Source: Allomuricauda sp. F6463D (GTDB taxonomy: Bacteria > Bacteroidota > Bacteroidia > Flavobacteriales > Flavobacteriaceae). Taken from it: a stretch of 64,000 nt of DNA. The stretch spans positions 806,001-870,000 of the forward strand of contig NZ_JALKAN010000002.1 of assembly GCF_023015965.1 (NCBI RefSeq), in the 5' to 3' direction. Shown here in pieces: positions 1-9,114 of the stretch. Position 1 is the first letter of the stretch. Every line of letters begins with the position of its first letter. Under the pieces are notes generated by a model. It was not told the origin of the DNA. It searched no databases and saw only the letters and a list, made by a program, of their open reading frames with translations. Both the position numbers and the translations under genes were made by a program.

Positions 1-1
1 G

Positions 2-1645
2 CAGGAATACGGTAAAACCAGGGTGCTTGTTAAGAAAATACATTCCATTAAGCATATTGTTGTGGCTACTGAATCCGATGCACTTTTGTTGGAAAACAAT
101 CTGATTAAGAAATTGTTGCCAAGATATAATGTGTTATTAAAGGATGATAAGTCCTATCCTTGGATTTGCATTAAAAATGAACGTTTCCCACGAGTTTTTT
201 CTACACGAAAGCTAATAAAGGATGGTTCGGAGTATTTTGGACCTTACACCAGTATGAAAACAGTTAGAACTCTTTTGGAATTAATAAAGAGTCTATACCC
301 ACTACGTACGTGTAATTATGACCTCTCTGAAGAAAAAATTGCAGCAGGAAAATTTAAAGTTTGCCTAGATTATCATTTAGGCAATTGTTTGGGGCCTTGC
401 GAAGGACTGCAAAGCGAGAAGGACTATAATGAACAGATTGAAGACATAAGGCAGATTATTAAAGGCAATTTAAAAAGTTCCATACAAACATTTAAGCAAC
501 AAATGAATGAGTTTGCTGATAATATGGAATTTGAAAAAGCTCAGCATGTTAAAGATAAAATTGATATCCTTGAGAATTATCAGGTAAAATCTACAGTGGT
601 AAACCCAAAAATCAACAATGTAGATGTATTTACCATTATTTCTGATGAGACACATGCCTATGTGAACTTTTTACAGATTTCCCACGGAGCTATCATTAGA
701 TCGCACGCAATGGAAATAAAAAAGAAGTTGGAAGAAACCGATGAGGAATTATTGCAATTGGCCATAACGGAAATCAGGCAGCGGTTCAATTCCAAATCTA
801 GAGAGGTGTATTTGCCTTTCCCTGTTATGGTAGACGATGATATAAAGGTAACCCTCCCAAAGTTGGGAGATAAACGTAGGATATTGGACCTCTCGGAACG
901 TAATGCGAGATTTTACAGGCAAGATAAATTAAAACAAATCAAAATGACCGATCCTGACCGTCATACCAAAAGGATAATGGCGCAAATGAAGTCGGATTTA
1001 AGACTTTCGGAGGAACCACGGCATATTGAGTGTTTTGACAATTCCAATATCCAAGGAAGTAATCCTGTTGCCGCATGTGTTGTTTTTAAAGATGGGAAAC
1101 CTTCAAAAAAAGAGTATCGACACTTCAATATAAAAACAGTGGAGGGGCCAGATGATTTTGCGAGTATGGAAGAAGTGGTCTTTAGAAGATATAAAAGGTT
1201 GCTCGAGGAAGATAAACCTTTACCTCAACTCATTGTAATAGATGGGGGAAAAGGTCAATTGTCTTCTGCCTTAAAAAGTTTGGATGTTTTGGGGCTTCGA
1301 GGCAAAATTGCCATTATTGGAATTGCAAAGCGTTTGGAAGAAATTTATTTTCCAGATGATCCTGTGCCACTTTATTTGGACAAAAGGTCGGAATCCCTAA
1401 AAATAATCCAACAGCTAAGAAACGAAGCGCACCGGTTTGGAATCACACATCATAGGAATAAAAGGAGTAAAGAAGCTATTAGTTCCGAGTTGGTCGATAT
1501 TCAAGGAATTGGGGAACAAACTGCGCAACAGTTGTTAAAACAATTCAAATCCGTAAAACGAATCAAAGAAGCATCCTTGGAAAATTTAACAGCCTCCGTT
1601 GGAGCATCCAAGGCAAAAAAAATTTATAAAACCTTTCATAAGTAA
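2..1645 (+). CDS. uvrC: UvrABC system protein C, 5' end outside window
   Basis: Incision subunit of UvrABC nucleotide excision repair, which cuts on both sides of a UvrB-bound lesion. The reading frame is open from base 2, so the first codons seen are internal; the GTG at 23 is not a real start. What is missing is the extreme N-terminus with most of the GIY-YIG nuclease domain. Visible are the end of that domain (LLLENNLIKKLLPRYNVLLK), the conserved KVCLDYHLGNCLGPC cysteine region, a UVR segment (FADNMEFEKAQHVKDKI), the RNase H-like domain (IECFDNSNIQG, VIDGGKGQL) and a C-terminal double helix-hairpin-helix (LVDIQGIGEQTAQQLL). The next gene starts 3 nt after the stop, so the two are probably cotranscribed. 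Identification is secure from family motifs. Confidence 0.97.
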   Translation, partial: QEYGKTRVLVKKIHSIKHIVVATESDALLLENNLIKKLLPRYNVLLKDDKSYPWICIKNERFPRVFSTRKLIKDGSEYFGPYTSMKTVRTLLELIKSLYPLRTCNYDLSEEKIAAGKFKVCLDYHLGNCLGPCEGLQSEKDYNEQIEDIRQIIKGNLKSSIQTFKQQMNEFADNMEFEKAQHVKDKIDILENYQVKSTVVNPKINNVDVFTIISDETHAYVNFLQISHGAIIRSHAMEIKKKLEETDEELLQLAITEIRQRFNSKSREVYLPFPVMVDDDIKVTLPKLGDKRRILDLSERNARFYRQDKLKQIKMTDPDRHTKRIMAQMKSDLRLSEEPRHIECFDNSNIQGSNPVAACVVFKDGKPSKKEYRHFNIKTVEGPDDFASMEEVVFRRYKRLLEEDKPLPQLIVIDGGKGQLSSALKSLDVLGLRGKIAIIGIAKRLEEIYFPDDPVPLYLDKRSESLKIIQQLRNEAHRFGITHHRNKRSKEAISSELVDIQGIGEQTAQQLLKQFKSVKRIKEASLENLTASVGASKAKKIYKTFHK

Positions 1646-1648
1646 GCA

Positions 1649-3916
1649 ATGAGAACCAAAGCGATTACCATTACAGTTTTACTTACCTTACTTGGTGTTA
1701 TGGGCATGGCCCAACATGCTTCTGAAAACAAACCACCTAAAGTAGGACTTGTGCTCAGTGGCGGTGGGGCCAAGGGTTTGGCCCATATCGGAGTATTAAA
1801 GGTTATAGAGGAATCCGGTGTTAAAGTTGACTTCATCGGAGGAACAAGTATGGGAGCTATTATTGGCGCATTGTATGCATCCGGTTACTCTGCGAAGCAA
1901 TTGGACTCCATTTTTAGGAGCACCGATTTTACCAATTTGATACAGGATAATGTTCCAAGAAGTGCTAAAACATTTTATGAAAAAGAAGACTCGGAACGGT
2001 ATGCCCTTTCACTGCCCTTTGATAATTTTAAAGTGTCGTTTCCGCAAGCAATTTCAGGAGGACAAAACATTTACAATCTTTTGGTGCAGTTACTTTTTCA
2101 TGTGAAAGATGTACGGGATTTTAGTGAACTGCCGATACCTTTTTTATGTGTAGCCACCGATATGGAAACAGGAGATGAAGTTTTATTGGACAAAGGGTAC
2201 CTTCCTGAAGCCATTGTGGCCAGCGGGACATTTCCATCGTTATTTGAACCCGCTGAAATAGATGACCAAATTTTAATTGATGGAGGGGTAGTGAACAACT
2301 ATCCTATAGATTATGTTAAAGCCATGGGTGCAGATATTATAATCGGGGTCGATGTACAGCATGATTTGGCTACGAGGGAATCCCTCTCTTCGGCAACAGA
2401 GATTCTTCTCCAAATCAACAATTATCGTACGGTGAACGATATGAAGAGAAAATCCAAAAAAACCGATGTTTATATACGACCGGACATTGAAAAGTTTTCT
2501 GTTATTGATTTTGAAAAAGGGAATCAGATTGTGACGAACGGTGAAATATCCGCAAGAGATAAAATTGAAAAGCTGAACCAAATAGCCCAAGCACAAAACA
2601 AAGTGTCAAAACCAAGCAATAAGATTGTAATGGTAGATAGTTTGACCATTAATAGGATGATCATTGAAGGGAACGACAGGTATACAAGAGGATTTATAAA
2701 AGGTAAGTTAAGGTTCAACTTGGCAGAAAAAATTTCATTCGATGATTTGAGGCAGGGCATAAACAATCTTTCGGCTACTGGAAACTTTAAGGCGATTAGA
2801 TATGATCTGGTATCCAATGGGTTGGGCACGGATTTAATTTTAAAATTAAAGGAAAACCCAATAAAGATGTTTATAAAAATGTCTGCACACTACGATGATC
2901 TGTATAAAAGTGCAGCCCTTATAAACCTTACCAAGAAAAACTTTTTAATGAAAGATGATGTGGCATCTTTTGATTTTATTTTAGGAGACCACATTAGGTA
3001 CAATATGCAGTACTATTTGGATAAAGGGTATTACTGGAGTTTTGGCATAAACTCCAAGCTGACAGATTTTGATGCCGACGCTGATTTTTCCTTGATCAGA
3101 GATAATTTTAATGTGCCGAACGACCCTAATATTCAAAGAATTAATATTGATGTAACGGATCTAACGAATCAAATATACCTGCAAACAGTTCTCAAGGAGG
3201 AATTCGCATTTACTATTGGGGCAGAACACAAATTTTTGAACTATAGTACCAGAACATTGAACAAAATAGATCCAGAAGCAGAAATTGCTATTTCGGCATC
3301 CAACCAAAGGAGCACATTCGAAAACTCAAACTATTTTAGTGTATTTTCCCAGATTAAATTAGATACCTACGACGATAAATATTTTCCCACGAGTGGCCTG
3401 TTGTTTGATGGCGACATGCATTTTTATGCTTTTTCATCGGATTATAACGATAACTTCTCTGAATTGGCTGTTGCAAAAGCCAGGCTAGGGGGTGTTTTCT
3501 CCTTGTCTAACAATCTTATTCTAAATATAGAAGCCAGTGGAGGGGTAAAACTAGGAACATCCAAGATATCCTCCTTCGATTTTATTTTGGGAGGTTTTGG
3601 GAATAACTTCGTTAACAATTTTGTTCCCTTTTTTGGATATGATTTTCTCAGTATTCCGGGTAACAGTTATGTAAAAGGTTACGGACGTTTGGATTATCGT
3701 ATTGCTCCAAAGCACCACGCACTATTTTCCGCCAATTTCGCCAATGTTGCCGACGATCTTTTTAGAACTGGAGATTGGTTTGAGGAGCCAAGTTTTTCCG
3801 GCTATGGTCTCGGCTACGGTTTTGAATCTTTCTTGGGACCGATTCAATTGTACTATTCCTGGTCACCAGAGATAAGTGACGGTCATTTTTTCGTAAGTGT
3901 TGGGTATTGGTTTTGA
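1649..3916 (+). CDS. Patatin-like phospholipase with POTRA and outer-membrane beta-barrel (PlpD/type Vd-like)
   Basis: A 755-aa protein with a signal peptide (residues 1-21, ending MGMAQ), a patatin domain (about 31-225) and a C-terminal part that reads as a POTRA segment (about 330-400) followed by an Omp85/BamA-like barrel ending in an aromatic residue (YWF). The patatin catalytic elements are intact: glycine-rich oxyanion loop GGGAKG at 38-43, nucleophile Ser67 in GTSMG, and Asp211 in DGG. This architecture matches patatin autotransporters of the PlpD type, in which the lipase is exported through or tethered to its own barrel. The inferred activity is phospholipase A or lysophospholipase at the cell surface or periplasmic face; the substrate is unknown. 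The gene starts 3 nt after uvrC. No strong terminator follows immediately. Confidence 0.9.
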   Translation: MRTKAITITVLLTLLGVMGMAQHASENKPPKVGLVLSGGGAKGLAHIGVLKVIEESGVKVDFIGGTSMGAIIGALYASGYSAKQLDSIFRSTDFTNLIQDNVPRSAKTFYEKEDSERYALSLPFDNFKVSFPQAISGGQNIYNLLVQLLFHVKDVRDFSELPIPFLCVATDMETGDEVLLDKGYLPEAIVASGTFPSLFEPAEIDDQILIDGGVVNNYPIDYVKAMGADIIIGVDVQHDLATRESLSSATEILLQINNYRTVNDMKRKSKKTDVYIRPDIEKFSVIDFEKGNQIVTNGEISARDKIEKLNQIAQAQNKVSKPSNKIVMVDSLTINRMIIEGNDRYTRGFIKGKLRFNLAEKISFDDLRQGINNLSATGNFKAIRYDLVSNGLGTDLILKLKENPIKMFIKMSAHYDDLYKSAALINLTKKNFLMKDDVASFDFILGDHIRYNMQYYLDKGYYWSFGINSKLTDFDADADFSLIRDNFNVPNDPNIQRINIDVTDLTNQIYLQTVLKEEFAFTIGAEHKFLNYSTRTLNKIDPEAEIAISASNQRSTFENSNYFSVFSQIKLDTYDDKYFPTSGLLFDGDMHFYAFSSDYNDNFSELAVAKARLGGVFSLSNNLILNIEASGGVKLGTSKISSFDFILGGFGNNFVNNFVPFFGYDFLSIPGNSYVKGYGRLDYRIAPKHHALFSANFANVADDLFRTGDWFEEPSFSGYGLGYGFESFLGPIQLYYSWSPEISDGHFFVSVGYWF

Positions 3917-4041
3917 TTTTACCTCTTCATCAAAACGGACAATTATCTTAATTATTTGTCAAAAAAAACAATAAAACCGATCAAAACTATAGGTTTTAGT
4001 TAAAGTCCGTTAAAAACGCTTTTTCCTACAAAAGCGTGACG

Positions 4042-4049
4042 TATCTTTG
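4042..4049 (+). promoter_or_regulatory. Bacteroidota -7 promoter element TATCTTTG for the putative small RNA
   Basis: TATCTTTG is an exact match to the Bacteroidota -7 consensus TAnnTTTG. It sits about 10 nt before the first hairpin of the putative RNA. The -33 region shows only a T-rich stretch and no clear TTG. Confidence 0.6.
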
Positions 4050-4054
4050 TATCA

Positions 4055-4157
4055 ACATAAGGGGTGGTTCCCTTATAACTTTAAGTATTGGTTTTTCATA
4101 ATTTAAAGTTTGGTTGGTTATTTAGGAAAAGCCCAGTTTTAAGACTGGGCTTTTTTT
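4055..4157 (+). ncRNA. Putative structured small RNA (three stem-loops)
   Basis: This stretch has no ORF but has all parts of an independent short transcript. A TATCTTTG promoter element lies just upstream. Stem 1 is ATAAGGG/CCCTTAT (4057-4063 with 4070-4076). Stem 2 is AACTTTAA/TTAAAGTT (4077-4084 with 4103-4110). A perfect terminator hairpin (GCCCAG/CTGGGC, extended by flanking A/T pairs) is followed by T7. Predicted length is about 100 nt. Its identity is not known to me: it could be one of the Bacteroidota orphan RNA families or a 5'-leader-derived RNA. The next gene starts 93 nt after the terminator, so a leader of that gene is less likely. Confidence 0.55.
4127..4157 (+). terminator. 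Rho-independent terminator of the putative small RNA
   Basis: Inverted repeat AAAAGCCCAG/CTGGGCTTTT (4127-4136 with 4145-4154) with an 8-nt loop, running into a T tract. Confidence 0.8.
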
Positions 4158-4249
4158 GTATATAATATTTTGGAATAACTTTTGTTTTACTATAAGTAAA
4201 TGGCATAGCCCCTAATGCAATTTTACTAATTTTATACAATAAATTGTTT

Positions 4250-5035
4250 ATGAAAAAAATACTAACGCCCTTACTTTTACTTCTTTTTGCATTGCCAATC
4301 TTTAGTCAAAGTCCAAGGCCAGCATTTAAACCAGGGGAATGGCTTAAGTATAGGATACATTATGGATTCTTAAACGCAAGTTACGCAACCTTGCATTTAA
4401 CTTCCAGTACATTGGAGGGGGTTCCGGTCTATCATGTTGAGGGTAGGGGAAAAACTACAGGTTTTGCTAGTATTTTTTTTAAAGTTGACGATACGTATGA
4501 AAGTTATTTTGACCGTGACTATGGAAAACCATATAAGTTTATTCGGAAAATAGATGAAGGAGGATATACCAAGGATATAGAAATCGATTTCGATTATGAA
4601 GAGGATACCGCCCTGCTTAAGGACAACAAAAATGGCACAGAAATAGACATTCCAATACATAATCAAATACAGGATCTGATTTCAGCCTCCTATTTCTTAA
4701 GGAGTAATTATAATCTCGAAGAATTTGAAAAGGGCGACTCCATTGATTTGGATTTGCTATTTGATGATGACGGGGTTTTTAGGTTTCAGTTGAAATATTT
4801 GGGAAAAGAAATTCTGAGGACCAAGTTTGGAAAGGTGGAATGTCTTAAATTTAGGCCTCTGGTTCAATCTGGCCGTGTATTTAAGGAAAAAGAAAGTTTG
4901 ACCTTATGGGTATCCAATGATTGGAACAAGATTCCAATCCGAATTAAGGCCGATTTGGCTGTAGGATCTTTAAAAGCCGACCTGGATGGATATAATGGAC
5001 TTAAGAACCAGTTTAAAATAATAATGAAACAGTAA
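4250..5035 (+). CDS. DUF3108 domain-containing exported protein
   Basis: A 261-aa protein that starts with a clear signal peptide (MKKILTPLLLLLFALPIFSQ). An in-frame TTG at 4244 exists, but the ATG at 4250 gives the typical MKK start. The mature part resembles DUF3108: an opening FKPGEWLKYRIHYGFLNA stretch, an all-beta pattern, and a late segment on conversion of a fitted value (RTKFGKVECLKFRPLV). The function of DUF3108 is unknown; the protein is probably periplasmic or outer-membrane associated. It is the first gene of a tight operon with a tryptophan dioxygenase 10 nt downstream, then the M23 lipoprotein and pgi. That order gives no obvious functional link beyond cotranscription. Confidence 0.8.
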   Translation: MKKILTPLLLLLFALPIFSQSPRPAFKPGEWLKYRIHYGFLNASYATLHLTSSTLEGVPVYHVEGRGKTTGFASIFFKVDDTYESYFDRDYGKPYKFIRKIDEGGYTKDIEIDFDYEEDTALLKDNKNGTEIDIPIHNQIQDLISASYFLRSNYNLEEFEKGDSIDLDLLFDDDGVFRFQLKYLGKEILRTKFGKVECLKFRPLVQSGRVFKEKESLTLWVSNDWNKIPIRIKADLAVGSLKADLDGYNGLKNQFKIIMKQ

Positions 5036-5045
5036 ATGGGCATTA

Positions 5046-6023
5046 ATGGATAAGGATGCAAAAATTGTTTCCCAAATCAACAAGTTAGAAGAAAAGTACA
5101 AAAACTCGGGTCAAGACCTAAGTTCTTATTTGGACGGACTTCTTTATCAACGGTACCTTACTTACTGGGATTATATCCACTTGGACACCCTGCTCAGTCT
5201 TCAAGTACCGAGAACACATTTCCCGGATGAAGAAATCTTCATCATGTACCACCAAATAACCGAGCTTTACTTTAAACTTATCCTTCACGAACAAAAACAG
5301 ATTGTAGAGGATAAATCTCAAGACCTTCAATTTTTTATAGAAAAGGCACGGCGGATCAATAGTTACTTTAAAGCGCTTATATCCTCATTCAGCATTATGA
5401 TAAAAGGAATGGAGCGGGAACAGTTTCTTAGATACCGAATGGCCTTGTTACCTGCAAGTGGATTTCAATCAGCGCAGTATAGAATGATAGAATTTTATGC
5501 CACCCCATTGGAAAACTTGGTGCACTCGTCCCAAAGGGATTCATTTTCTTCAGAAGATAGTATCGAAGAGCTTTTCGAACACGTTTATTGGAAGAAAGGA
5601 GCGACCGATAAGAGTACTGGGGAAAAAACGTTGACCCTAAAACAATTTGAGGTGAGATATACACCCAGGTTTTTACGTATTGCCAATCAAGTAAAAGAAA
5701 GCACCATATATCATAAATACCTACAATTGCCCGATTCTTCCAAAAACAATGAAGAACTAATTTCAGCGTTAAAAGAGTTGGATATGAATGCCAATGTAAA
5801 TTGGCCATTAATGCACATGGGGTCGGCTCATAGGTATTTGGCCAAAGAAGGAGCGGATATTGAAGCAACAGGAGGAACCAATTGGAAAGCATATTTGCCT
5901 CCAAGTTTTCAGAGAATAATATTTTTCCCAACTTTGTACTCAGAATATGAACTGGATACATGGGGAAAAGAATGGGTGGACCATATTTTTAATCCGACAA
6001 GTAAAGAATACAAGGAAAAGTAA
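5046..6023 (+). CDS. Tryptophan 2,3-dioxygenase family protein
   Basis: Heme enzyme family that opens the indole ring of L-tryptophan to N-formylkynurenine, the first step of the kynurenine pathway. The 325-aa length suits the family. Visible elements are the distal-pocket motif YHQITELYFKLILHE (His69, Glu74), the substrate loop PASGFQSAQYR, the likely axial heme ligand His257 seven residues before the Arg of HMGSAHRYL, and the TGGT loop near 284. The order His-x5-Arg then TGG matches bacterial TDO, although the last motif is a diverged form (EATGGTNW rather than GTGGS), so substrate preference may differ. No other kynurenine gene (kynB, kynU, kmo) is nearby. It follows the DUF3108 gene by 10 nt and precedes the M23 gene by 4 nt. 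Confidence 0.88.
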   Translation: MDKDAKIVSQINKLEEKYKNSGQDLSSYLDGLLYQRYLTYWDYIHLDTLLSLQVPRTHFPDEEIFIMYHQITELYFKLILHEQKQIVEDKSQDLQFFIEKARRINSYFKALISSFSIMIKGMEREQFLRYRMALLPASGFQSAQYRMIEFYATPLENLVHSSQRDSFSSEDSIEELFEHVYWKKGATDKSTGEKTLTLKQFEVRYTPRFLRIANQVKESTIYHKYLQLPDSSKNNEELISALKELDMNANVNWPLMHMGSAHRYLAKEGADIEATGGTNWKAYLPPSFQRIIFFPTLYSEYELDTWGKEWVDHIFNPTSKEYKEK

Positions 6024-6027
6024 AGAA

Positions 6028-7305
6028 ATGTATAAAAGTATTGGGGCAATTTTGATTCTGGCGATGCTGGCATCATGTAAACAGATAAAAGAACCGGTTG
6101 ATGAAGTGGCAAAAGTTGAAGTAATCGAAAAACTTCCAGAACTTCATTATGGCTTTAACCTTGATGAATTCAATGTAGTTCAAGATACGGTTCGTAATGG
6201 AGACAGTTTTGGGGAGCTTATGCTCAAGAATAAAGTGGACTACCCCAAAATTTTTACAATCTCAGAAAATTATCGTGACACCTTCGATGTTCGTAAAATT
6301 ATGGTAGGTAAACCATATTTGATTCTTAAATCAAAAGATACTTCAGAAGTAGCAGAAGTATTTATTTATCAAAACGACAAAATAAATTATACTGTAGTTG
6401 ATTTACGCGATTCCGTTGTCGCCTACAAAAACAGAAAGAAGGTTACGCTCAAAGAAAGAGAGGTTGGAGGTATTATTACCAGCAATCTTTCCGAAGCCAT
6501 GGACAATTTAGGAGTGGATTACGGGGTAACCATAGGTCTATCCGAAATTTATGCTTGGACCATTGATTTCTTCAGATTGGAAAAAGGAGACAAATTCAAA
6601 GTGGTTTTCGATGAAAGATATATCAACGATACCGTTTACGCTGGCCGAGGCCCAATTAAAGCGGCCATTTTTGAGCACAAAGGAAGGGAAGTTTATGCTT
6701 TTCCATATGTTGCCGATTCTGTGAACAACATATTGGATTATTTTGACCAAGATGCCAATAACCTTAGAAGCACCTTTCTTAGGGCTCCTATAAAATTTGG
6801 GTACAGGTTATCCTCACGATATAATTTAAATCGTAGGATTGCCTACTACGGTTACAAAGTTAGGCCTCACAAGGGAACGGATTATGCCGCGAATGTTGGT
6901 ACCCCCATTGTTGCTACAGCCGATGGAACCGTAACAGAATCTACTCGAAGAGGAGGTAACGGAAAATATGTCAAGATCAAACATAATGGCACATACAGTA
7001 CCCAATACCTGCACATGAAAGCGCAGAAGGTGAAAAAGGGAGAGTTTGTTCGTCAAGGAGATGTTATCGGATGGGTAGGTATGACGGGTAATACTGGAGG
7101 ACCGCACGTGTGTTACCGTTTTTGGAAAAATGGTAGGCAAGTAGATCCGCTCAAAGAAAAGCTTCCTGCGGCCGAACCCATAGCAGATTCTTTACGTATG
7201 GACTATTTGGCACATATTTCACCATTAAAAGAACAATTGGATTGTATCGAATTTACTGATACAACCCCCGAACCCGAAGAAACATTAATATCCTACACCC
7301 AGTAA
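6028..7305 (+). CDS. M23 family metallopeptidase, lipoprotein, with HxC in place of HxH
   Basis: A 425-aa envelope protein of the LytM/M23 peptidoglycan endopeptidase family. The ATG at 6028 was chosen because it gives a lipoprotein signal ([17 protein letters not shown], lipobox Cys17); the in-frame upstream extension overlaps the previous gene. The N-terminal half (about 40-270) is the OapA/NlpD-like region found in peptidases with an internal regulatory part. The catalytic domain spans about 275-375, with HKGTD (His281, Asp285) as zinc ligands and GPHVCYRF (His360, Cys362) where the family normally has HxH. Cys could still bind zinc, so inactivity should not be assumed. Its stop overlaps the pgi start (TAATG), showing translational coupling. 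Confidence 0.88.
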   Translation: MYKSIGAILILAMLASCKQIKEPVDEVAKVEVIEKLPELHYGFNLDEFNVVQDTVRNGDSFGELMLKNKVDYPKIFTISENYRDTFDVRKIMVGKPYLILKSKDTSEVAEVFIYQNDKINYTVVDLRDSVVAYKNRKKVTLKEREVGGIITSNLSEAMDNLGVDYGVTIGLSEIYAWTIDFFRLEKGDKFKVVFDERYINDTVYAGRGPIKAAIFEHKGREVYAFPYVADSVNNILDYFDQDANNLRSTFLRAPIKFGYRLSSRYNLNRRIAYYGYKVRPHKGTDYAANVGTPIVATADGTVTESTRRGGNGKYVKIKHNGTYSTQYLHMKAQKVKKGEFVRQGDVIGWVGMTGNTGGPHVCYRFWKNGRQVDPLKEKLPAAEPIADSLRMDYLAHISPLKEQLDCIEFTDTTPEPEETLISYTQ

Positions 7306-8942
7306 TGGCACTACCCTCTATAAATCCTAATAAAACCGATAGCTGGAAAAACCTTCACCAACACTATCAAGAGACCAAAAACATACATTTAAAGGAACTG
7401 TTTTCACAGGATGGAGAGCGGGGAAAAAAGCTAACTATTCGTTGGAACGATTTTCTAGTTGACTATTCAAAGAATAGGGTTACGGATAAAACATTGGAAT
7501 TACTCTTGGAACTGGCAGAGGAGGTCGGTTTAAAAGATGCCATAAACAGTTATTTTGCCGGTGATTCCATTAACCAAACAGAAGGGCGTGCCGTTTTGCA
7601 TACTGCATTGCGCGCCAAAAAAGGAGATAAGATCTATGTTGATGGTGTAAACATTGTGGAAGAGGTTTTTGATGTAAAGGAAAAAATCAAATCTTTTGTA
7701 GATACTGTTATAACTGGTGAGCGTAAAGGGCATACGGGGAAAGCTTTTACCGATATCGTAAATATTGGCATAGGTGGATCGGATTTGGGACCAGTGATGG
7801 TGACCGAAGCTCTCAAATTTTATCAAAACGATCTAAAAACCCATTTTGTAAGCAATGTGGATGGTGATCTCGTTCACGAAGTACTGAAAGAGCTCGACCC
7901 AGAGACCACCTTGTTCGTAATAGTTTCAAAATCGTTTACTACTCAGGAAACCTTGTCCAATGCACTGACCATTAAAAAATGGTTTTTACAGAACGCCTCG
8001 GAAAAAGATGTGGCTGATCATTTTGTGGCCGTATCCACCAACCTTGAAAAAATCAAGGAATTTGGTATTGCAAATGAAAATGTATTCCCAATGTGGGATT
8101 GGGTCGGTGGTCGATTCTCCCTTTGGAGTGCGGTTGGACTGTCCATTGCACTTTCCGTAGGGTACGATAATTTCGAAGCTCTCTTATCCGGAGCCAACGA
8201 AATGGACAACCATTTTAAGGATGCACCTTTTGAAGAAAATATTCCGGTAATTTTAGCACTGATCAGCGTATGGTACAATAATTTTTATGGTGCAGAGACC
8301 GAGGCTATAATACCATATACTCAATATCTACATCGATTTTCCGCATACTTACAACAAGGTATCATGGAAAGCAATGGTAAAAGTATGGATAGGTCGGGTA
8401 AAAGAGTGGGTTATGAGACCGGAACCATAATTTGGGGTGAACCAGGCACTAATTCGCAGCATGCCTTTTTTCAATTGATACATCAGGGAACCAAATTGAT
8501 TCCAACAGATTTTATTGGCTACAAGAAATCCCTGCATGGCGATGTGGACCATCACAATAAATTAATGGCTAATTTTTTTGCACAGACAGAAGCGTTGATG
8601 AACGGTAAAACTGAGGCTGAAGTAAAACAAGAACTGCAATCTCAAGGGCTGACGGACGAAGAACTTCAAAAAATTCTTCCATTTAAAATATTTGAAGGCA
8701 ATAAACCTACCAATACCATATTGATTGAGAAACTTACGCCAAAAAGCCTTGGTGCCCTGATTGCACTTTACGAGCATAAAATATTTGTGCAAGGGGTGAT
8801 TTGGAATATTTTTAGTTATGATCAATGGGGCGTAGAGCTTGGAAAGCAACTGGCGAAAAATATTTTGTCCGATATTGAAAATTCAACAATCAGCAATCAC
8901 GATAGTTCCACATTGAACCTTTTGCATTATTTTAAGGGGTAA
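7305..8942 (+). CDS. pgi: Glucose-6-phosphate isomerase
   Basis: Interconverts glucose 6-phosphate and fructose 6-phosphate in glycolysis and gluconeogenesis. The 545-aa length is that of the long bacterial/eukaryotic PGI class. Visible are the phosphosugar loop [12 protein letters not shown], the SKSFTTQET stretch, the family signature [12 protein letters not shown], the active-site Glu of [11 protein letters not shown], and the C-terminal active-site lysine region ([12 protein letters not shown]). The start ATG overlaps the M23 stop by one base. It is the last gene of the 4250-8942 operon. No convincing T-tract hairpin follows it. Confidence 0.97.
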   Translation: MALPSINPNKTDSWKNLHQHYQETKNIHLKELFSQDGERGKKLTIRWNDFLVDYSKNRVTDKTLELLLELAEEVGLKDAINSYFAGDSINQTEGRAVLHTALRAKKGDKIYVDGVNIVEEVFDVKEKIKSFVDTVITGERKGHTGKAFTDIVNIGIGGSDLGPVMVTEALKFYQNDLKTHFVSNVDGDLVHEVLKELDPETTLFVIVSKSFTTQETLSNALTIKKWFLQNASEKDVADHFVAVSTNLEKIKEFGIANENVFPMWDWVGGRFSLWSAVGLSIALSVGYDNFEALLSGANEMDNHFKDAPFEENIPVILALISVWYNNFYGAETEAIIPYTQYLHRFSAYLQQGIMESNGKSMDRSGKRVGYETGTIIWGEPGTNSQHAFFQLIHQGTKLIPTDFIGYKKSLHGDVDHHNKLMANFFAQTEALMNGKTEAEVKQELQSQGLTDEELQKILPFKIFEGNKPTNTILIEKLTPKSLGALIALYEHKIFVQGVIWNIFSYDQWGVELGKQLAKNILSDIENSTISNHDSSTLNLLHYFKG

Positions 8943-8993
8943 ATTGCCATCTTATCAAATCGGTGTTAAAACCGTAATCAATTGTTTATCAGT

Positions 8994-9001
8994 TAATTTT
9001 G
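8994..9001 (+). promoter_or_regulatory. Possible -7 element TAATTTTG upstream of the TonB receptor
   Basis: TAATTTTG fits TAnnTTTG and lies 113 nt before the receptor ATG. A second, weaker candidate CACATTTG is at 9074-9081. Both are unproven in this AT-rich stretch. Confidence 0.3.
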
Positions 9002-9114
9002 TTTGTTAATTTAGTGTTAATTATATTAGCCTGATTTTAACTTTGGCTTAATGGGAGTGTGTTCAAAATAATCCACATTTGCAGGGCTAATTATACACTA
9101 AAACACTGAATTAA

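Noticed and set aside
5428-5961. Long minus-strand ORF (177 codons) inside the tryptophan dioxygenase gene
   Set aside because: It is a frame shadow of a well-supported gene, with no recognisable domain and poor composition.
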